In this document: in pieces, positions 50,071 to 59,135 of the stretch
Position numbering within the stretch: position 1 is the stretch's first letter
Layout of the letters: every line of letters starts with the position of its first letter
Source of the DNA: Roseomonas sp.
GTDB taxonomy: Bacteria > Pseudomonadota > Alphaproteobacteria > Acetobacterales > Acetobacteraceae
DNA length: 64,000 nt
Assembly (NCBI GenBank): GCA_020249285.1
Contig: JADCFX010000025.1
Location: forward strand, 1-64,000
Reading direction: 5' to 3'
Notes under the pieces: generated by a model
Database searches by the model: none
Seen by the model: only the letters and a program-made list of their open reading frames with translations
Told to the model about the DNA's origin: nothing
Made by a program: the position numbers and the translations under genes

Positions 50071-52076
50071 GGCCATGGTTCGCGCAAAGCCTGGGCGATT
50101 TCCGCCGCCAAAGCCCGGCGGAGATCGCCGCGCGTCTCGCCTACGCACAGGCGGATCGTTTCGGCGCGCTTGAATTGAAGCAGCGCGATTCTTGGGAACA
50201 AAGCGCTGCGCTTCTGCGGGACGCGCTGGCTGAGGGTGATTCCAACTGGCACATCTTCATGGAATGTGATTTGCTGCGCCTCGAAAAACGCGCCGATGCT
50301 ATTCTGCTGACGGACCGCGCGATTTTTGTCCTGGAATTCAAGATGGGCGCGCAGAAGCCGGACCTGGCTGATCTGCGCCAGACCGATAATTACGCCATGG
50401 ATTTGCATGATTTTCATGCCGGCAGCCGCGGCGTGCCGATCATCCCGGTATTGGTTGCCCCTGCCGCGCCGCAGCGTGATCTTGACCTGCCGCTATTCTG
50501 GCATGGCGTAGCACCAGTGATGGTCGCCAATGGCGCCATGCTGCGGGAGGTTGTGGCGCGCGTGCAGGCAGCCATCGCGTCGCCAGCGACGCCCATTGAA
50601 GCGGATGCCTGGGCGCGTTCCGCCTATCGCCCCGTACCAAGCGTGCTGGAAGCGGCGCGGCTTTTGTATCGGCGCAATGCGGTGCCCGATATCGGCGCCA
50701 CACGCGCCGATGCGCATAACCTGACCCGCACCACCGATGCCATTGCGCGCGTGGTTGCGCGTGCCCAAGCGGAAGGCGGGCGCTATGTCGTTTTCGTCAC
50801 TGGCATTCCCGGCGCGGGCAAAACGCTTTGCGGCCTTAATCTGGTATTTGGCGCGCTGCGGGAACTGGGAGCCGCCTTCCTTTCCGGCAATGTACCCTTG
50901 GTGACAGTGCTGCGCGAAGCCTTGGCGCGTGATGCAGCGCCGCAAGGGGGTGCCGCGTTTCAGGCCGCGGAACGCGCTGCGCGCACCGCGTTGCAGAATG
51001 TCCATCGCTTTCTGGAACATCATGTGGTGCATCCGCATGAAACGCCCGAAGCGCGCATCATTGTCTTTGACGAAGCGCAGCGCGCCTGGGATCAGGCGCA
51101 AGCGACACGCGATGGCCAACGCCGTAAAAGCCACCTGACCAAAAGCGAACCCGCGCATACGCTCGAAATCATGGCGCGGCATGATGGTTGGGCCGTGATT
51201 GTCGCGCTGATCGGCAATGGGCAGGAAATCAATACCGGTGAGGCAGGTCTTGCCGAATGGGGCCGCGTAATTGCGGCTTCATCTTCCTGGCGTGCGGTTG
51301 CGGCGCGGCGCAGCATCACGGCTGCTGATCCCGCGCAGCGCCTGGCTGAAGGCGCGCCGGCTTGGCTCAGCTTCGATGATGATCTGGACTTGCAAACCCC
51401 CATTCGCAGCCTGCGTAGCAGCAGGGGTACGGAATGGGTGGATGCGGTCTTGCAAGGTGATGCGCCCGCCGCACACGCCATTGCGGAAGCGACGCCAGAG
51501 TTACCCTACTACGTCACGCGCGATCCAATCGCTTGGCGCGCTGCCCTGCGCGCCCGCAGCCGTGGCTTGCGCCGCGCTGGGTTGGTCGCTTCCGCCGGCG
51601 CGCGGCGCCTGCGCGCCGAAGGGCTTGGCGTGCAGGTGCCCGATATTGCCGATTGGTTCCTAAAACGCTGGCCGGATATCCGTTCTTCCGAAGCGCTTGA
51701 AACCTTCGCCACCGAATATGATTGCCAGGGTTTGGAATTGGATGTGGTGGGCCTCGCCTGGGGAGGCGATTTTTTGCGCCATGCCGGCCAATGGCGCGCG
51801 CGGCGCTTTGCCGGCCATCAATGGCAGGTCGTACGCGGCGCTGAGGAACAGCGCTACATCCTGAATACCTATCGCGTGCTGCTGACGCGCGCGCGGTATG
51901 AGACCATCATCTGGGTCCCGCCCGGTTCCGCCGCCGATGAGCCCTTCCACGACATCACGCGCCGGGCGGCCGAGATGGATGCGCTGGCTGATTTCCTGCT
52001 GGCCTCTGGCGCGCGGCCCCTTGAAGCTTTAATCAGAGAACCAGAACCCGCGCCTGATCTGGCGCAGCTTTTATGA
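50067..52076 (+). CDS. PD-(D/E)XK-like nuclease fused to DUF2075 (Schlafen group 3-like) helicase
   Basis: The 669-residue protein has two parts. Residues 60-100 show a nuclease-type core: Glu66, Asp77 and Glu90-Phe-Lys92 (the E-x-K of IFVLEFK), like NERD/PD-(D/E)XK enzymes. Residues 240-640 are a DUF2075 superfamily 1 helicase/ATPase with Walker A GIPGAGKT (246-253), Walker B IIVFDEAQRAW (331-341), IGNGQEINTGEAGLAEWGR, the YDCQGLELDVVGLAWG motif V region and YRVLLTRAR motif VI. The ATG overlaps the DMT transporter stop. DUF2075 proteins have been linked to phage defence and RNA/DNA processing; a defence role here is inference. Confidence 0.85.
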   Translation: MRPWFAQSLGDFRRQSPAEIAARLAYAQADRFGALELKQRDSWEQSAALLRDALAEGDSNWHIFMECDLLRLEKRADAILLTDRAIFVLEFKMGAQKPDLADLRQTDNYAMDLHDFHAGSRGVPIIPVLVAPAAPQRDLDLPLFWHGVAPVMVANGAMLREVVARVQAAIASPATPIEADAWARSAYRPVPSVLEAARLLYRRNAVPDIGATRADAHNLTRTTDAIARVVARAQAEGGRYVVFVTGIPGAGKTLCGLNLVFGALRELGAAFLSGNVPLVTVLREALARDAAPQGGAAFQAAERAARTALQNVHRFLEHHVVHPHETPEARIIVFDEAQRAWDQAQATRDGQRRKSHLTKSEPAHTLEIMARHDGWAVIVALIGNGQEINTGEAGLAEWGRVIAASSSWRAVAARRSITAADPAQRLAEGAPAWLSFDDDLDLQTPIRSLRSSRGTEWVDAVLQGDAPAAHAIAEATPELPYYVTRDPIAWRAALRARSRGLRRAGLVASAGARRLRAEGLGVQVPDIADWFLKRWPDIRSSEALETFATEYDCQGLELDVVGLAWGGDFLRHAGQWRARRFAGHQWQVVRGAEEQRYILNTYRVLLTRARYETIIWVPPGSAADEPFHDITRRAAEMDALADFLLASGARPLEALIREPEPAPDLAQLL

Positions 52077-52083
52077 GGCCACC

Positions 52084-52953
52084 ATGCGCGCGCTGATCCT
52101 TCTGGCCCTTATGTTTCTGGCGCTGCCTGCATGGGCGCAGGAAATCAAACTCGCTACCTGGAATATCGCCTGGCTCACCACCAAGCCCGCCGGCCATCCC
52201 GATCTGCCGCGTGAACTGACAACCCGGGCCGAGCAGGATTTCGTTCGTCTGCGCGCCTATGCTGAGCGGCTGGCGGCGGATGTGATTGCGTTGCAGGAAG
52301 TAGATGGGCCTTTGGCGGCGGCGCGGGTGTTTGATTCCACCGCCTATGATTTCCACTTCCCGGCGGAAAGTGATGTGCAGCGTGCCGGCTTTGCCTGGCG
52401 CAAGGGACTACAAGTGACGCGCAATCCGGACCTGATGGCGCTTGATCTTCGCCCAACCGCGCGCCGTTCCTTGCGGCGTGGCGCAGATATCACCCTGCAT
52501 GGTGCCAATGGTGCGCGGCTGCGGTTGCTTTCCATTCACCTGGATGGAGGATGCTCTCAGGGTTCTGTTCGCCAGCCCAATAACAACGATTGCCAAAGCC
52601 TTGGCCAGCAGGCGCATATCCTGGCGGACTGGATCACCGAACGGCGCCGCGAAAACATACCCTTCGTGATCCTGGGCGATTTCAATCGGCGCTTTTCGCG
52701 CGATGATGAAATGCTTGCCATACTGAACGCCGCATCGCCGATGCGCCGCGCCACAGAGGGTTTTTCGAATCCCTGCTGGGCGCGTGATGGGCAAGGACGC
52801 GCTTTTGTGGACCACATTCTGCTGGGGCTGCGCGCGGCAGATTGGCTCGTCAAGGATAGTTTTCGCGTTTTGTCCTATACGGAACGCGATCCCGCGCTGC
52901 GTGATGTGATCAGCGATCATTGCCCGATTTCGGTCCGGCTGCAGCTGCCCTGA
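52084..52953 (+). CDS. Secreted endonuclease/exonuclease/phosphatase family protein
   Basis: The 289-residue protein has a signal peptide (about residues 1-19, ending AWAQ) and the EEP active-site pieces WNIAW, LQEVDG (metal Glu), SIHLDGGC, ILGDFNRR and SDHCPIS. It is probably exported and may cut DNA, RNA or phosphate esters outside the cytoplasm. Two Cys near residues 157 and 169 may form a disulfide. It follows the nuclease-helicase gene by seven bases, so the two nucleases may be cotranscribed. Confidence 0.85.
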   Translation: MRALILLALMFLALPAWAQEIKLATWNIAWLTTKPAGHPDLPRELTTRAEQDFVRLRAYAERLAADVIALQEVDGPLAAARVFDSTAYDFHFPAESDVQRAGFAWRKGLQVTRNPDLMALDLRPTARRSLRRGADITLHGANGARLRLLSIHLDGGCSQGSVRQPNNNDCQSLGQQAHILADWITERRRENIPFVILGDFNRRFSRDDEMLAILNAASPMRRATEGFSNPCWARDGQGRAFVDHILLGLRAADWLVKDSFRVLSYTERDPALRDVISDHCPISVRLQLP

Positions 52954-52997
52954 GATCACCTATGGGCGGGGGGCAGAGCCCGTGCCATGCTCCGCCC

Positions 52998-54233
52998 ATG
53001 TCGCTTTTTACCCGCATCACCCTGCCGCTGGCGGCGATCAATTTCATCAATCAGGCCAATCGTTCCCTGGTTGCGGTGATCGGGCCCTTGCTCGCGCTTG
53101 AATTCGGCCTGACGGCGGCAGAGCTTGGCTTGCTCGCGGCTTGTTTCTTCGCAAGCTACGCCATGGCGCAATTGCCGATCGGGCTTGCGCTTGATTTGAA
53201 AGGCCCTCGGCGCGTGCAGGCGACCTTGGCCCTGATTGCCGCAACAGGCTTCGTCATCAGCGCCTTGTCAGACGATGTGCTGACGCTCGCCGTCGGGCGT
53301 TGTGTTGCCGGTGTTGGTGTAGCCGCCGGCCTGATGGCCATGCTGAAGGCAAATACGCAATGGTATCCGAAAGAACGCGTTGCGGCGGTAACTGGGGCCG
53401 GTCTTTTCTTCGCGTCTATGGGGGGCCTTGCTGCCACCATGCCGGTGCAATGGGCGCTGCCCTTCATTGGCTGGCGCGGCGTTTTCGCGGTGCTGGCAAT
53501 GCTTGCGGTTATGGTATCGGCCTGGATCTGGTTTTCCGTGCCTAATGCGCCGCCCGGTGTCGCACCCGCGGCGCGGCGCAGCCTGCGCCAGGAAATCGGC
53601 GAATATGGCCGCATTTTCAAAGATCCGGTTTTTCTGCGCCTGGTGCCGACTGTTGGTATGCTCTCCACGCTCAATTTCACCTTTCAGGGGCTTTGGGCTG
53701 GGCCGTGGTTGCGCGATGTGGGCGGCTTGGATGATGGCGTGCGCGCCGCGGCCTTGCTGATCTATGCGCTTGGCATGATGTTCGGCAGTCTGTTTACGGG
53801 GCAGGCCGCATCCTTCGCGCAAGCGCGCGGCTTCTCGCCCATGTTGATGCCCTATATCGGCGTCGCTGGCTGCCTTTTTGCGCAGGCCATGCTGATGCTG
53901 GGGCCCACGAATTTCTGGATCATGGCCTTGCTGTGGTTCTTCTTTTCCTTCTCGGGTTCCGTTGGCCCCGCAGGTTATGCGGCGATTGCGCAGGGCTTCC
54001 CGCCGGCTTTGGCGGGGCGCGTTGCCACCGCCATCAATTTCCTGATGCTTTGCGTGGTTTTCGTCTTCCAGACAGGGATCGGTGCTATTCTTGATCTCTG
54101 GCCACGTACCGCAAGCGGCGGCTGGGCGCCTCAGGGTTATGTGTGGGCGCTTGGCATGACCTTCTCCGTCCAATTGGCAGCAGCGCTTTGGATTTTCATG
54201 CCCTGGTGGCAAGCACGAAAGGAACCCGCGTGA
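52998..54233 (+). CDS. MFS transporter
   Basis: The 411-residue protein has twelve hydrophobic helices. The conserved loop between helices 2 and 3 (GLALDLKGPRRV) carries the MFS signature, and FINQANRSLVAVIGPLL opens the first helix. The ATG at 52998 is preferred over upstream in-frame starts, because it begins directly at the first membrane segment. The substrate is not evident. Its stop overlaps the ATG of the PPK2 gene. Confidence 0.9.
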   Translation: MSLFTRITLPLAAINFINQANRSLVAVIGPLLALEFGLTAAELGLLAACFFASYAMAQLPIGLALDLKGPRRVQATLALIAATGFVISALSDDVLTLAVGRCVAGVGVAAGLMAMLKANTQWYPKERVAAVTGAGLFFASMGGLAATMPVQWALPFIGWRGVFAVLAMLAVMVSAWIWFSVPNAPPGVAPAARRSLRQEIGEYGRIFKDPVFLRLVPTVGMLSTLNFTFQGLWAGPWLRDVGGLDDGVRAAALLIYALGMMFGSLFTGQAASFAQARGFSPMLMPYIGVAGCLFAQAMLMLGPTNFWIMALLWFFFSFSGSVGPAGYAAIAQGFPPALAGRVATAINFLMLCVVFVFQTGIGAILDLWPRTASGGWAPQGYVWALGMTFSVQLAAALWIFMPWWQARKEPA

Positions 54234-55111
54234 TGGAAAAGCGAGTGACGAAAATCCTGGATCGCTATCGGGTGACCAAGGGGCGCGGCTTTCGCCTGAA
54301 GGATTATGACCCGGGCGATACCGCCGCGCTCGAGATGGAAAAAACGGCGGCCGAGGCGCTGCTGCAACAGGGTGTCGTGCGGCTGGCGGAGATGCAGGAC
54401 AAGCTCTATGCGCAGGATCGCTGGTCGGTCTTATGCATCTTCCAGGCGATGGATGCCGCAGGGAAAGATGGCGCGATCAGGCATGTGTTTTCAGGCGTCA
54501 ATCCGCAGGGCTGCCAGGTGCATTCCTTCAAGGCGCCGGGGGCGATAGAATTGGACCATGATTTCCTCTGGCGCCATTCCATTGCGTTGCCAGAACGCGG
54601 GCGCATCGGGATCCATAACCGTTCCTGGTATGAAGAAGCCTTGGTGCTGCGCGTACATCCTGAATTGCTTGCAAGACAGAAACTGCCGCCTTCGCTGATA
54701 GGCAAAAAGATTTGGGATGAAAGGCTGGAAGATATCGCGGCCTATGAACGCTATCTGGCGCGGCAGGGCACGGTGGTACTGAAATTCTTCCTGAATGTCA
54801 GCCAAGATGAACAAAAAAAGCGCTTCCTTTCCCGAATTGAGGAGCCCGAGAAGAATTGGAAATTCTCACCCAATGATGTCGCGGAACGCGCCCATTGGGA
54901 TGATTACATGAAGGCCTATCAGGCCGCGATCAGCGCCACCGCCGCGCCTCATGCGCCCTGGTTCGTGGTGCCGGCAGATGCGAAATGGTTCACGCGCCTG
55001 GTGGTGGTGGCCGTCATTATCGAAGCGCTTGAAAAGCTTGATCTGCATTACCCCGCGGTCACCAAGGAGCAGCGGACTGCCCTTGCGGTGGCCAAGAAAA
55101 GCCTGGGGTGA
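54233..55111 (+). CDS. Polyphosphate kinase 2 family protein
   Basis: PPK2 enzymes use polyphosphate to phosphorylate nucleoside mono- or diphosphates. The 292-residue protein has the Walker A-like AMDAAGKDG (about residues 69-77), the lid and Walker B region IHNRSWYEEALVLRVHPE, and KFFLNVSQDEQKKRFLSRIE. The length and single domain suit a class that makes NDP or NTP from polyphosphate. The start ATG overlaps the MFS stop with AAAGGAA upstream. Confidence 0.93.
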   Translation: MEKRVTKILDRYRVTKGRGFRLKDYDPGDTAALEMEKTAAEALLQQGVVRLAEMQDKLYAQDRWSVLCIFQAMDAAGKDGAIRHVFSGVNPQGCQVHSFKAPGAIELDHDFLWRHSIALPERGRIGIHNRSWYEEALVLRVHPELLARQKLPPSLIGKKIWDERLEDIAAYERYLARQGTVVLKFFLNVSQDEQKKRFLSRIEEPEKNWKFSPNDVAERAHWDDYMKAYQAAISATAAPHAPWFVVPADAKWFTRLVVVAVIIEALEKLDLHYPAVTKEQRTALAVAKKSLG

Positions 55112-55117
55112 GGGGGG

Positions 55118-55462
55118 TTAATCCCCCACCGCATCCAGCACATGCAGCGCATAGGTATAGGCCGCACCGGCATTAAGCGCGATGGCGACGCCAAGCGCTT
55201 CAGCGATTTCCTCCTTGGTGGCGCCGGCGGCCTTGGCCTTGCGCGCATGGGCATCAATGCAGCCATCGCATTTTGTGGTGATGGCAACGGCAAGGGCGAT
55301 GAATTCGCGCGTCTTCGCATCCAAATGCTTGGTTTGCGCGGCGCCATTTGAAAGTGCCACAAAACCCTTCACGATATCGGGATGCAATTGCCCCAATTCC
55401 TTGCCACGCGCCTTTAGCCCAGCGCTATACTTTGCCCAATCCTTGACTTCAGTCTGGCTCAT
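55118..55462 (-). CDS. Carboxymuconolactone decarboxylase/AhpD family protein
   Basis: The 114-residue protein has the AhpD-type CxxC-like site in TKCDGCIDAHARKAKAAGATKEEIAEAL, so it is probably a peroxide-related redox protein rather than a decarboxylase. The preceding KTREFIALAVAI matches the family. It lies seven bases before the TTC38-like gene on the minus strand and six bases from the convergent PPK2 stop. Confidence 0.88.
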   Translation of the reverse strand: MSQTEVKDWAKYSAGLKARGKELGQLHPDIVKGFVALSNGAAQTKHLDAKTREFIALAVAITTKCDGCIDAHARKAKAAGATKEEIAEALGVAIALNAGAAYTYALHVLDAVGD

Positions 55463-55469
55463 TATCCTT

Positions 55470-56819
55470 TCAATGCATTACGGCGGCGGCGGCGCTGGCA
55501 TAACCCACGCGACGTTCCGGCGGCACGGGATGGCGCCCGGCCACGCGTTCCAGCAATAACCGCGCATCGGCCAACATAACGGCCTTGATCGCCGCATCCA
55601 GAAAAAGCTGTTCCAGCACATCCTGCTGCGCATGGCTGCCACCCATGCGATGCATCACACCAATGGCAGGGCGCATCACGGTAACGGCGCGGGCATGATC
55701 ACCGCGCCCATGCGCCAGCACAGCCTCACATACCGGCAGCGCCGCATCACGCAGAATGGGCGCGAGCGTGCCGCCAGCAGCGATGGCATCACGTATTCCA
55801 TCCAATAGCCGCGCCGCCGCCTGGAAGCGCCCGGCGGCAACCAGCGCCATCATCCAATGCGGCAGGGTGAAGGCAGAAAGGCAATCGCCAATCCGCGCTT
55901 CCGCCTTATCTGCCAATTCTTCCCAGCGCGCACCCACATTCACGCCCTGGCGTTGCAAGCGAAACAGCATGGAAGCGGCGTTCTGCACATCAATGTAAAG
56001 ATCAGGGGCGGCTTCGGTCAGCGGGCTTTGCAGATTGCGGAAACCCTTGTCGTAAAGCGCCAGCACGTCTTCGGCTTCCGCCCGTTCCAGATGATACATC
56101 GCGCGGTGCCAGAACAAATGATGCGCCAGGTTGGAAGCGCCTTCCCAGTTCTTCTCAAGGCCTGAAAGCCACGCAATGCCTTCACCACGCCGGCCTTGCA
56201 TTTCCATCACATGCGCCACCGCATGCGCGGCCCATAAATCGCCCGGGTCAAGATCAATCGCGGCACGCCCGCTTTCCTCCGCCACCTGGTAATTGCCGCA
56301 TTCCTCATGCGCGAAACAGCGACAGGCCAGAATGCTGCCATAGGCAGGCAGCGCTGCTGTCCAGCGCGGATAAACACCATCCACGACGCGCTGCATGGTG
56401 CCGGCGCGGCCCAACCAAAAGGCGTTGAAGTGATGCAAACGAAACGCCAGAATATCATGCGGGTGGTCGCGCAAAATCGCCTCCCACCCCGCCAGCGCCT
56501 GGTCCAAATCCCCCGCTGCCCAGGCGGTGACGGCGGCGGCATGCGCCGCTTCGCGTGCGCTGGCCTTGGCGGCAAGGCGCGTGGCGGTTGCGGCCGCTTC
56601 GCGCGCGGCGGGCAGCAGCGCGGCCTTATAGCCAAGCAAGGTGAGCGCTGATTGCAGCACCCGCGCCATCGGCATGTCACCATCCGCTTCCAGCAGCGCC
56701 TTCATCCGCGCGGGTGTATCGGCGCGATATTTCAGATAGCCCGTCACCACATGATCATAAGCGCGCGTTGCGGCATCCGACGCGCTGGTGATGGCAAGGC
56801 CGTGCTGATCCTGGGGCAT
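55470..56819 (-). CDS. TTC38-like tetratricopeptide repeat protein
   Basis: The 449-residue protein is an alpha-alpha solenoid of TPR-like repeats related to eukaryotic TTC38. It shows the family's TGYLKYRADTPARMKALLEAD start, LAHHLFWHRAMYHLERAE and GGSHAQQDVLEQLFLDAAIKA near the C-terminus. The frame continues upstream to 56981, but the ATG at 56819 begins the conserved region. A role in protein interaction is likely; bacterial function is unknown. It is the first gene of a two-gene run with the AhpD-like gene. Confidence 0.85.
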   Translation of the reverse strand: MPQDQHGLAITSASDAATRAYDHVVTGYLKYRADTPARMKALLEADGDMPMARVLQSALTLLGYKAALLPAAREAAATATRLAAKASAREAAHAAAVTAWAAGDLDQALAGWEAILRDHPHDILAFRLHHFNAFWLGRAGTMQRVVDGVYPRWTAALPAYGSILACRCFAHEECGNYQVAEESGRAAIDLDPGDLWAAHAVAHVMEMQGRRGEGIAWLSGLEKNWEGASNLAHHLFWHRAMYHLERAEAEDVLALYDKGFRNLQSPLTEAAPDLYIDVQNAASMLFRLQRQGVNVGARWEELADKAEARIGDCLSAFTLPHWMMALVAAGRFQAAARLLDGIRDAIAAGGTLAPILRDAALPVCEAVLAHGRGDHARAVTVMRPAIGVMHRMGGSHAQQDVLEQLFLDAAIKAVMLADARLLLERVAGRHPVPPERRVGYASAAAAVMH

Positions 56820-56904
56820 GGGGAAACTCCAACATTCACGCCTAAAGCTTGCCAGCCTTGGCCAAGCCGTGTCGAGTATGAGTACCAACATGACGGAGCG
56901 ATAA

Positions 56905-57372
56905 ATGTCCGAGGATACCCCCGAAGCCCGCCTGGCCGCACTTGGCCTGGTGTTGCCGCCGGCGCCGAAGCCGCTTGGCACCTATGTGCCTTTCCGGCGC
57001 GATGGGAACATCATCTATCTGTCAGGCCAGGGGCCGCGCGATGCGGAAGGCAAACCGATCAGCGGCAAGGTGCCAACCGAAGTCAGCATTGATGAAGCCT
57101 ATCAGCTCGCGCGTCGGGTTGGGCTTTCCTTGCTTTCAGTTGCGGCTTCCGCTGCCGGAGGGCTTTCGCGGCTGCGTGCGCTGAAGGTGCTCGGCATGGT
57201 CAATGCGGTGCCGGAATTTCGCGAACATCCGCGCATCATCAATGGCTGTTCAGATCTTTTCGTCGCCGTACTGGGTGATAATGGCCAGCATGCGCGCTCC
57301 GCCGTTGGCTTTGGCAGCCTACCCGCTCAAATCCCGGTGGAGATCGAAGCGATTTTCCGCGTGCTGGATTAA
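56905..57372 (+). CDS. RidA/YjgF family protein
   Basis: The 155-residue protein shows the same extended RidA form as the one at 47510. It shares an N-terminal LAALGLVLPPAPKPLGTYVPF, GNIIYLSGQGPRDAEGKPI, LKVLGMVNAVPEFREHP and SAVGFGSLPAQIPVEIEAIF. The shared extension makes them a subfamily, not a fresh tandem copy. Imine deamination is the usual RidA role. CGGAG lies upstream of the ATG. It is divergent from the TTC38-like gene and convergent with dut. Confidence 0.87.
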   Translation: MSEDTPEARLAALGLVLPPAPKPLGTYVPFRRDGNIIYLSGQGPRDAEGKPISGKVPTEVSIDEAYQLARRVGLSLLSVAASAAGGLSRLRALKVLGMVNAVPEFREHPRIINGCSDLFVAVLGDNGQHARSAVGFGSLPAQIPVEIEAIFRVLD

Positions 57373-57378
57373 GCGGGT

Positions 57379-57831
57379 TCAGGCCTTCGTCCCGGTGCTG
57401 CCGAAACCGCCCGCCCCGCGCGCGGAATCCGGCAGCGCCGCCACTTCGCGCCAAACGCCGCGCGTCACCGGCGCCAGTACGGCTTGGGCAATGCGCATGC
57501 CGCGTTCCACGGTGAAGGGCTCATTGCCAGCATTCATCAGGATCACGCCCAATTCGCCGCGATAATCCTCATCTATCGTGCCGGGGCTATTGGGCAGCGT
57601 AATGCCGTTTTTCAGCGCCAAACCTGACCTGGGCCGCACCTGAATTTCATACCCCGCCGGGATCGCCATTTTGAGGCCGGTTGGGATCAAGGCGCGACCG
57701 CCCGGCGGGATCACCACCGGCGCGCTGATCGCCGCCAGCAAATCCATCCCCGCGGCACCTTCGGTCGCATAGCTTGGCAGCGGCAAATCCGCGCCATGGG
57801 GCAGGCGTATCACAGCAATTTCCGGGGTCAT
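57379..57831 (-). CDS. dut: dUTP diphosphatase
   Basis: Dut hydrolyses dUTP to dUMP, keeping uracil out of DNA and feeding dTTP synthesis. The 150-residue trimeric-type protein has motif 1 AAGMDLLA, motif 2 [11 protein letters not shown], motif 3 [17 protein letters not shown], motif 4 [10 protein letters not shown] and the C-terminal [10 protein letters not shown] loop. Its ATG overlaps the coaBC stop (ATGA), the usual coaBC-dut pairing in alphaproteobacteria. Confidence 0.97.
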   Translation of the reverse strand: MTPEIAVIRLPHGADLPLPSYATEGAAGMDLLAAISAPVVIPPGGRALIPTGLKMAIPAGYEIQVRPRSGLALKNGITLPNSPGTIDEDYRGELGVILMNAGNEPFTVERGMRIAQAVLAPVTRGVWREVAALPDSARGAGGFGSTGTKA

Positions 57832-59018
57832 GCCAAAGCCTCTGCAATGCGCGCGGCAAGCTTCGCCGCGACGTCTTCCTTCTTCATGCGTGGCCAGGCT
57901 TCCGTACCCTTCGGCGTGATCAGCAACACGGTATTCTCCGCGCCCCCCATCACATCGCCGGAGACATCATTCGCCACAATCCAATCGCAGCCCTTTTTCT
58001 TACGCTTGGCCCGCGCATGTTCTTCCAGCTTCTCGGTCTCTGCCGCGAAACCCACCACCAGCTTGGGTCGGCGCGGTCCGGCGGCGGAAAGTGTCGCCAG
58101 AATATCGGGGTTGAGCGCGAGTGCGATGGGCGGCGGCACTTCGCCTGCGATCTTTTTCATTTTCTGATCTGCGGCTGCGGCACTTCGCCAATCCGCAACG
58201 GCCGCCGCGCAAATCGCGACATCGGCAGGCAGCGCCGCTTCGCACGCCGCCAGCATATCGCGCGCGGATTCCACGCGCCGCATGGTGACACCTTTCGGGT
58301 CCGGCTGCGCCACGGGGCCAGAGACCAAAGTCACCCGCGCGCCAAGTGCGGCGAGCGCTGCGGCGATGGCGTGGCCCTGCTTGCCGCTGCTGCGATTGGC
58401 GATGTAGCGCACCGGATCAATGGGTTCATGCGTAGGCCCGCTGGTCACCAGCACATGGCGGCCCTTCAAGGGCTGCGCCGCCGGGGCCAATGCAGCCGCG
58501 ACTTCATCCAAAAGCGCCGTCGGTTCAATCAACCGGCCCGGGCCTGATTCCGGTTCCGCCATGGCGCCCACTTCCGGCCCGGCTATGCGAATGCCTCGTG
58601 CGCGGAGTGTTGCGATATTCGCTTGTGTCGCCGCATTTTCCCACATGGCGGGGTTCATCGCCGGTGCCACCATGATCGGTGCGCGGGTCGCTAGCAGCAC
58701 GCAGGTCGCCAGATCATCCGCCAAGCCATGCGTGATTTTCGCAAGCAAATCAGCGGAGGCCGGCGCTACCAGGACCAGATCGGGCAGGCGCGCCAGGCGA
58801 ATATGGCCGATCTCGGCCTCGGCGGCCCAAAGATCATCATGCACCGCCTGGCCGGTAATGGCGGCCAGCGCTTCCTTGGTGACAAACCGCGCCCCGCCCG
58901 CGGTCAGGATGGCGGTGACACTCGCCCCCGCCTTGCGCGCAAGCCGCGTGAATTCCAGCACCTTATAGGCAGCGACGGAGCCCGAGACGATCAGCAGGAT
59001 TTTGCGACCAGACAGCAT
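57828..59018 (-). CDS. coaBC: Bifunctional phosphopantothenoylcysteine decarboxylase/phosphopantothenate-cysteine ligase
   Basis: CoaBC makes 4'-phosphopantetheine precursors for coenzyme A. The 396-residue protein has an N-terminal flavoprotein (CoaC) part with GSVAAYK and [14 protein letters not shown], and a C-terminal CoaB part with [21 protein letters not shown] and the GFAAETEKL region. Both halves look intact. It is followed by dut with overlap. The usual upstream partner ubiB is not here. Confidence 0.96.
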   Translation of the reverse strand: MLSGRKILLIVSGSVAAYKVLEFTRLARKAGASVTAILTAGGARFVTKEALAAITGQAVHDDLWAAEAEIGHIRLARLPDLVLVAPASADLLAKITHGLADDLATCVLLATRAPIMVAPAMNPAMWENAATQANIATLRARGIRIAGPEVGAMAEPESGPGRLIEPTALLDEVAAALAPAAQPLKGRHVLVTSGPTHEPIDPVRYIANRSSGKQGHAIAAALAALGARVTLVSGPVAQPDPKGVTMRRVESARDMLAACEAALPADVAICAAAVADWRSAAAADQKMKKIAGEVPPPIALALNPDILATLSAAGPRRPKLVVGFAAETEKLEEHARAKRKKKGCDWIVANDVSGDVMGGAENTVLLITPKGTEAWPRMKKEDVAAKLAARIAEALA

Positions 59019-59135
59019 GGGGCCAAGCCTAACCCAGAAGCCGCATGAATGAAATCAGCCACCCCCTGGCGCGCGCCCCTGGTTCGGGCATCATGGGCCA
59101 AGGCCGCCCGATCAGCGCGGCAAGGGGGAAACTCA

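Noticed and set aside
52962..52997. An earlier start for the MFS gene
   Set aside because: The extra residues (GGGQSPCHAPP) are unlike a transporter N-terminus, and the ATG at 52998 begins directly at the first helix.
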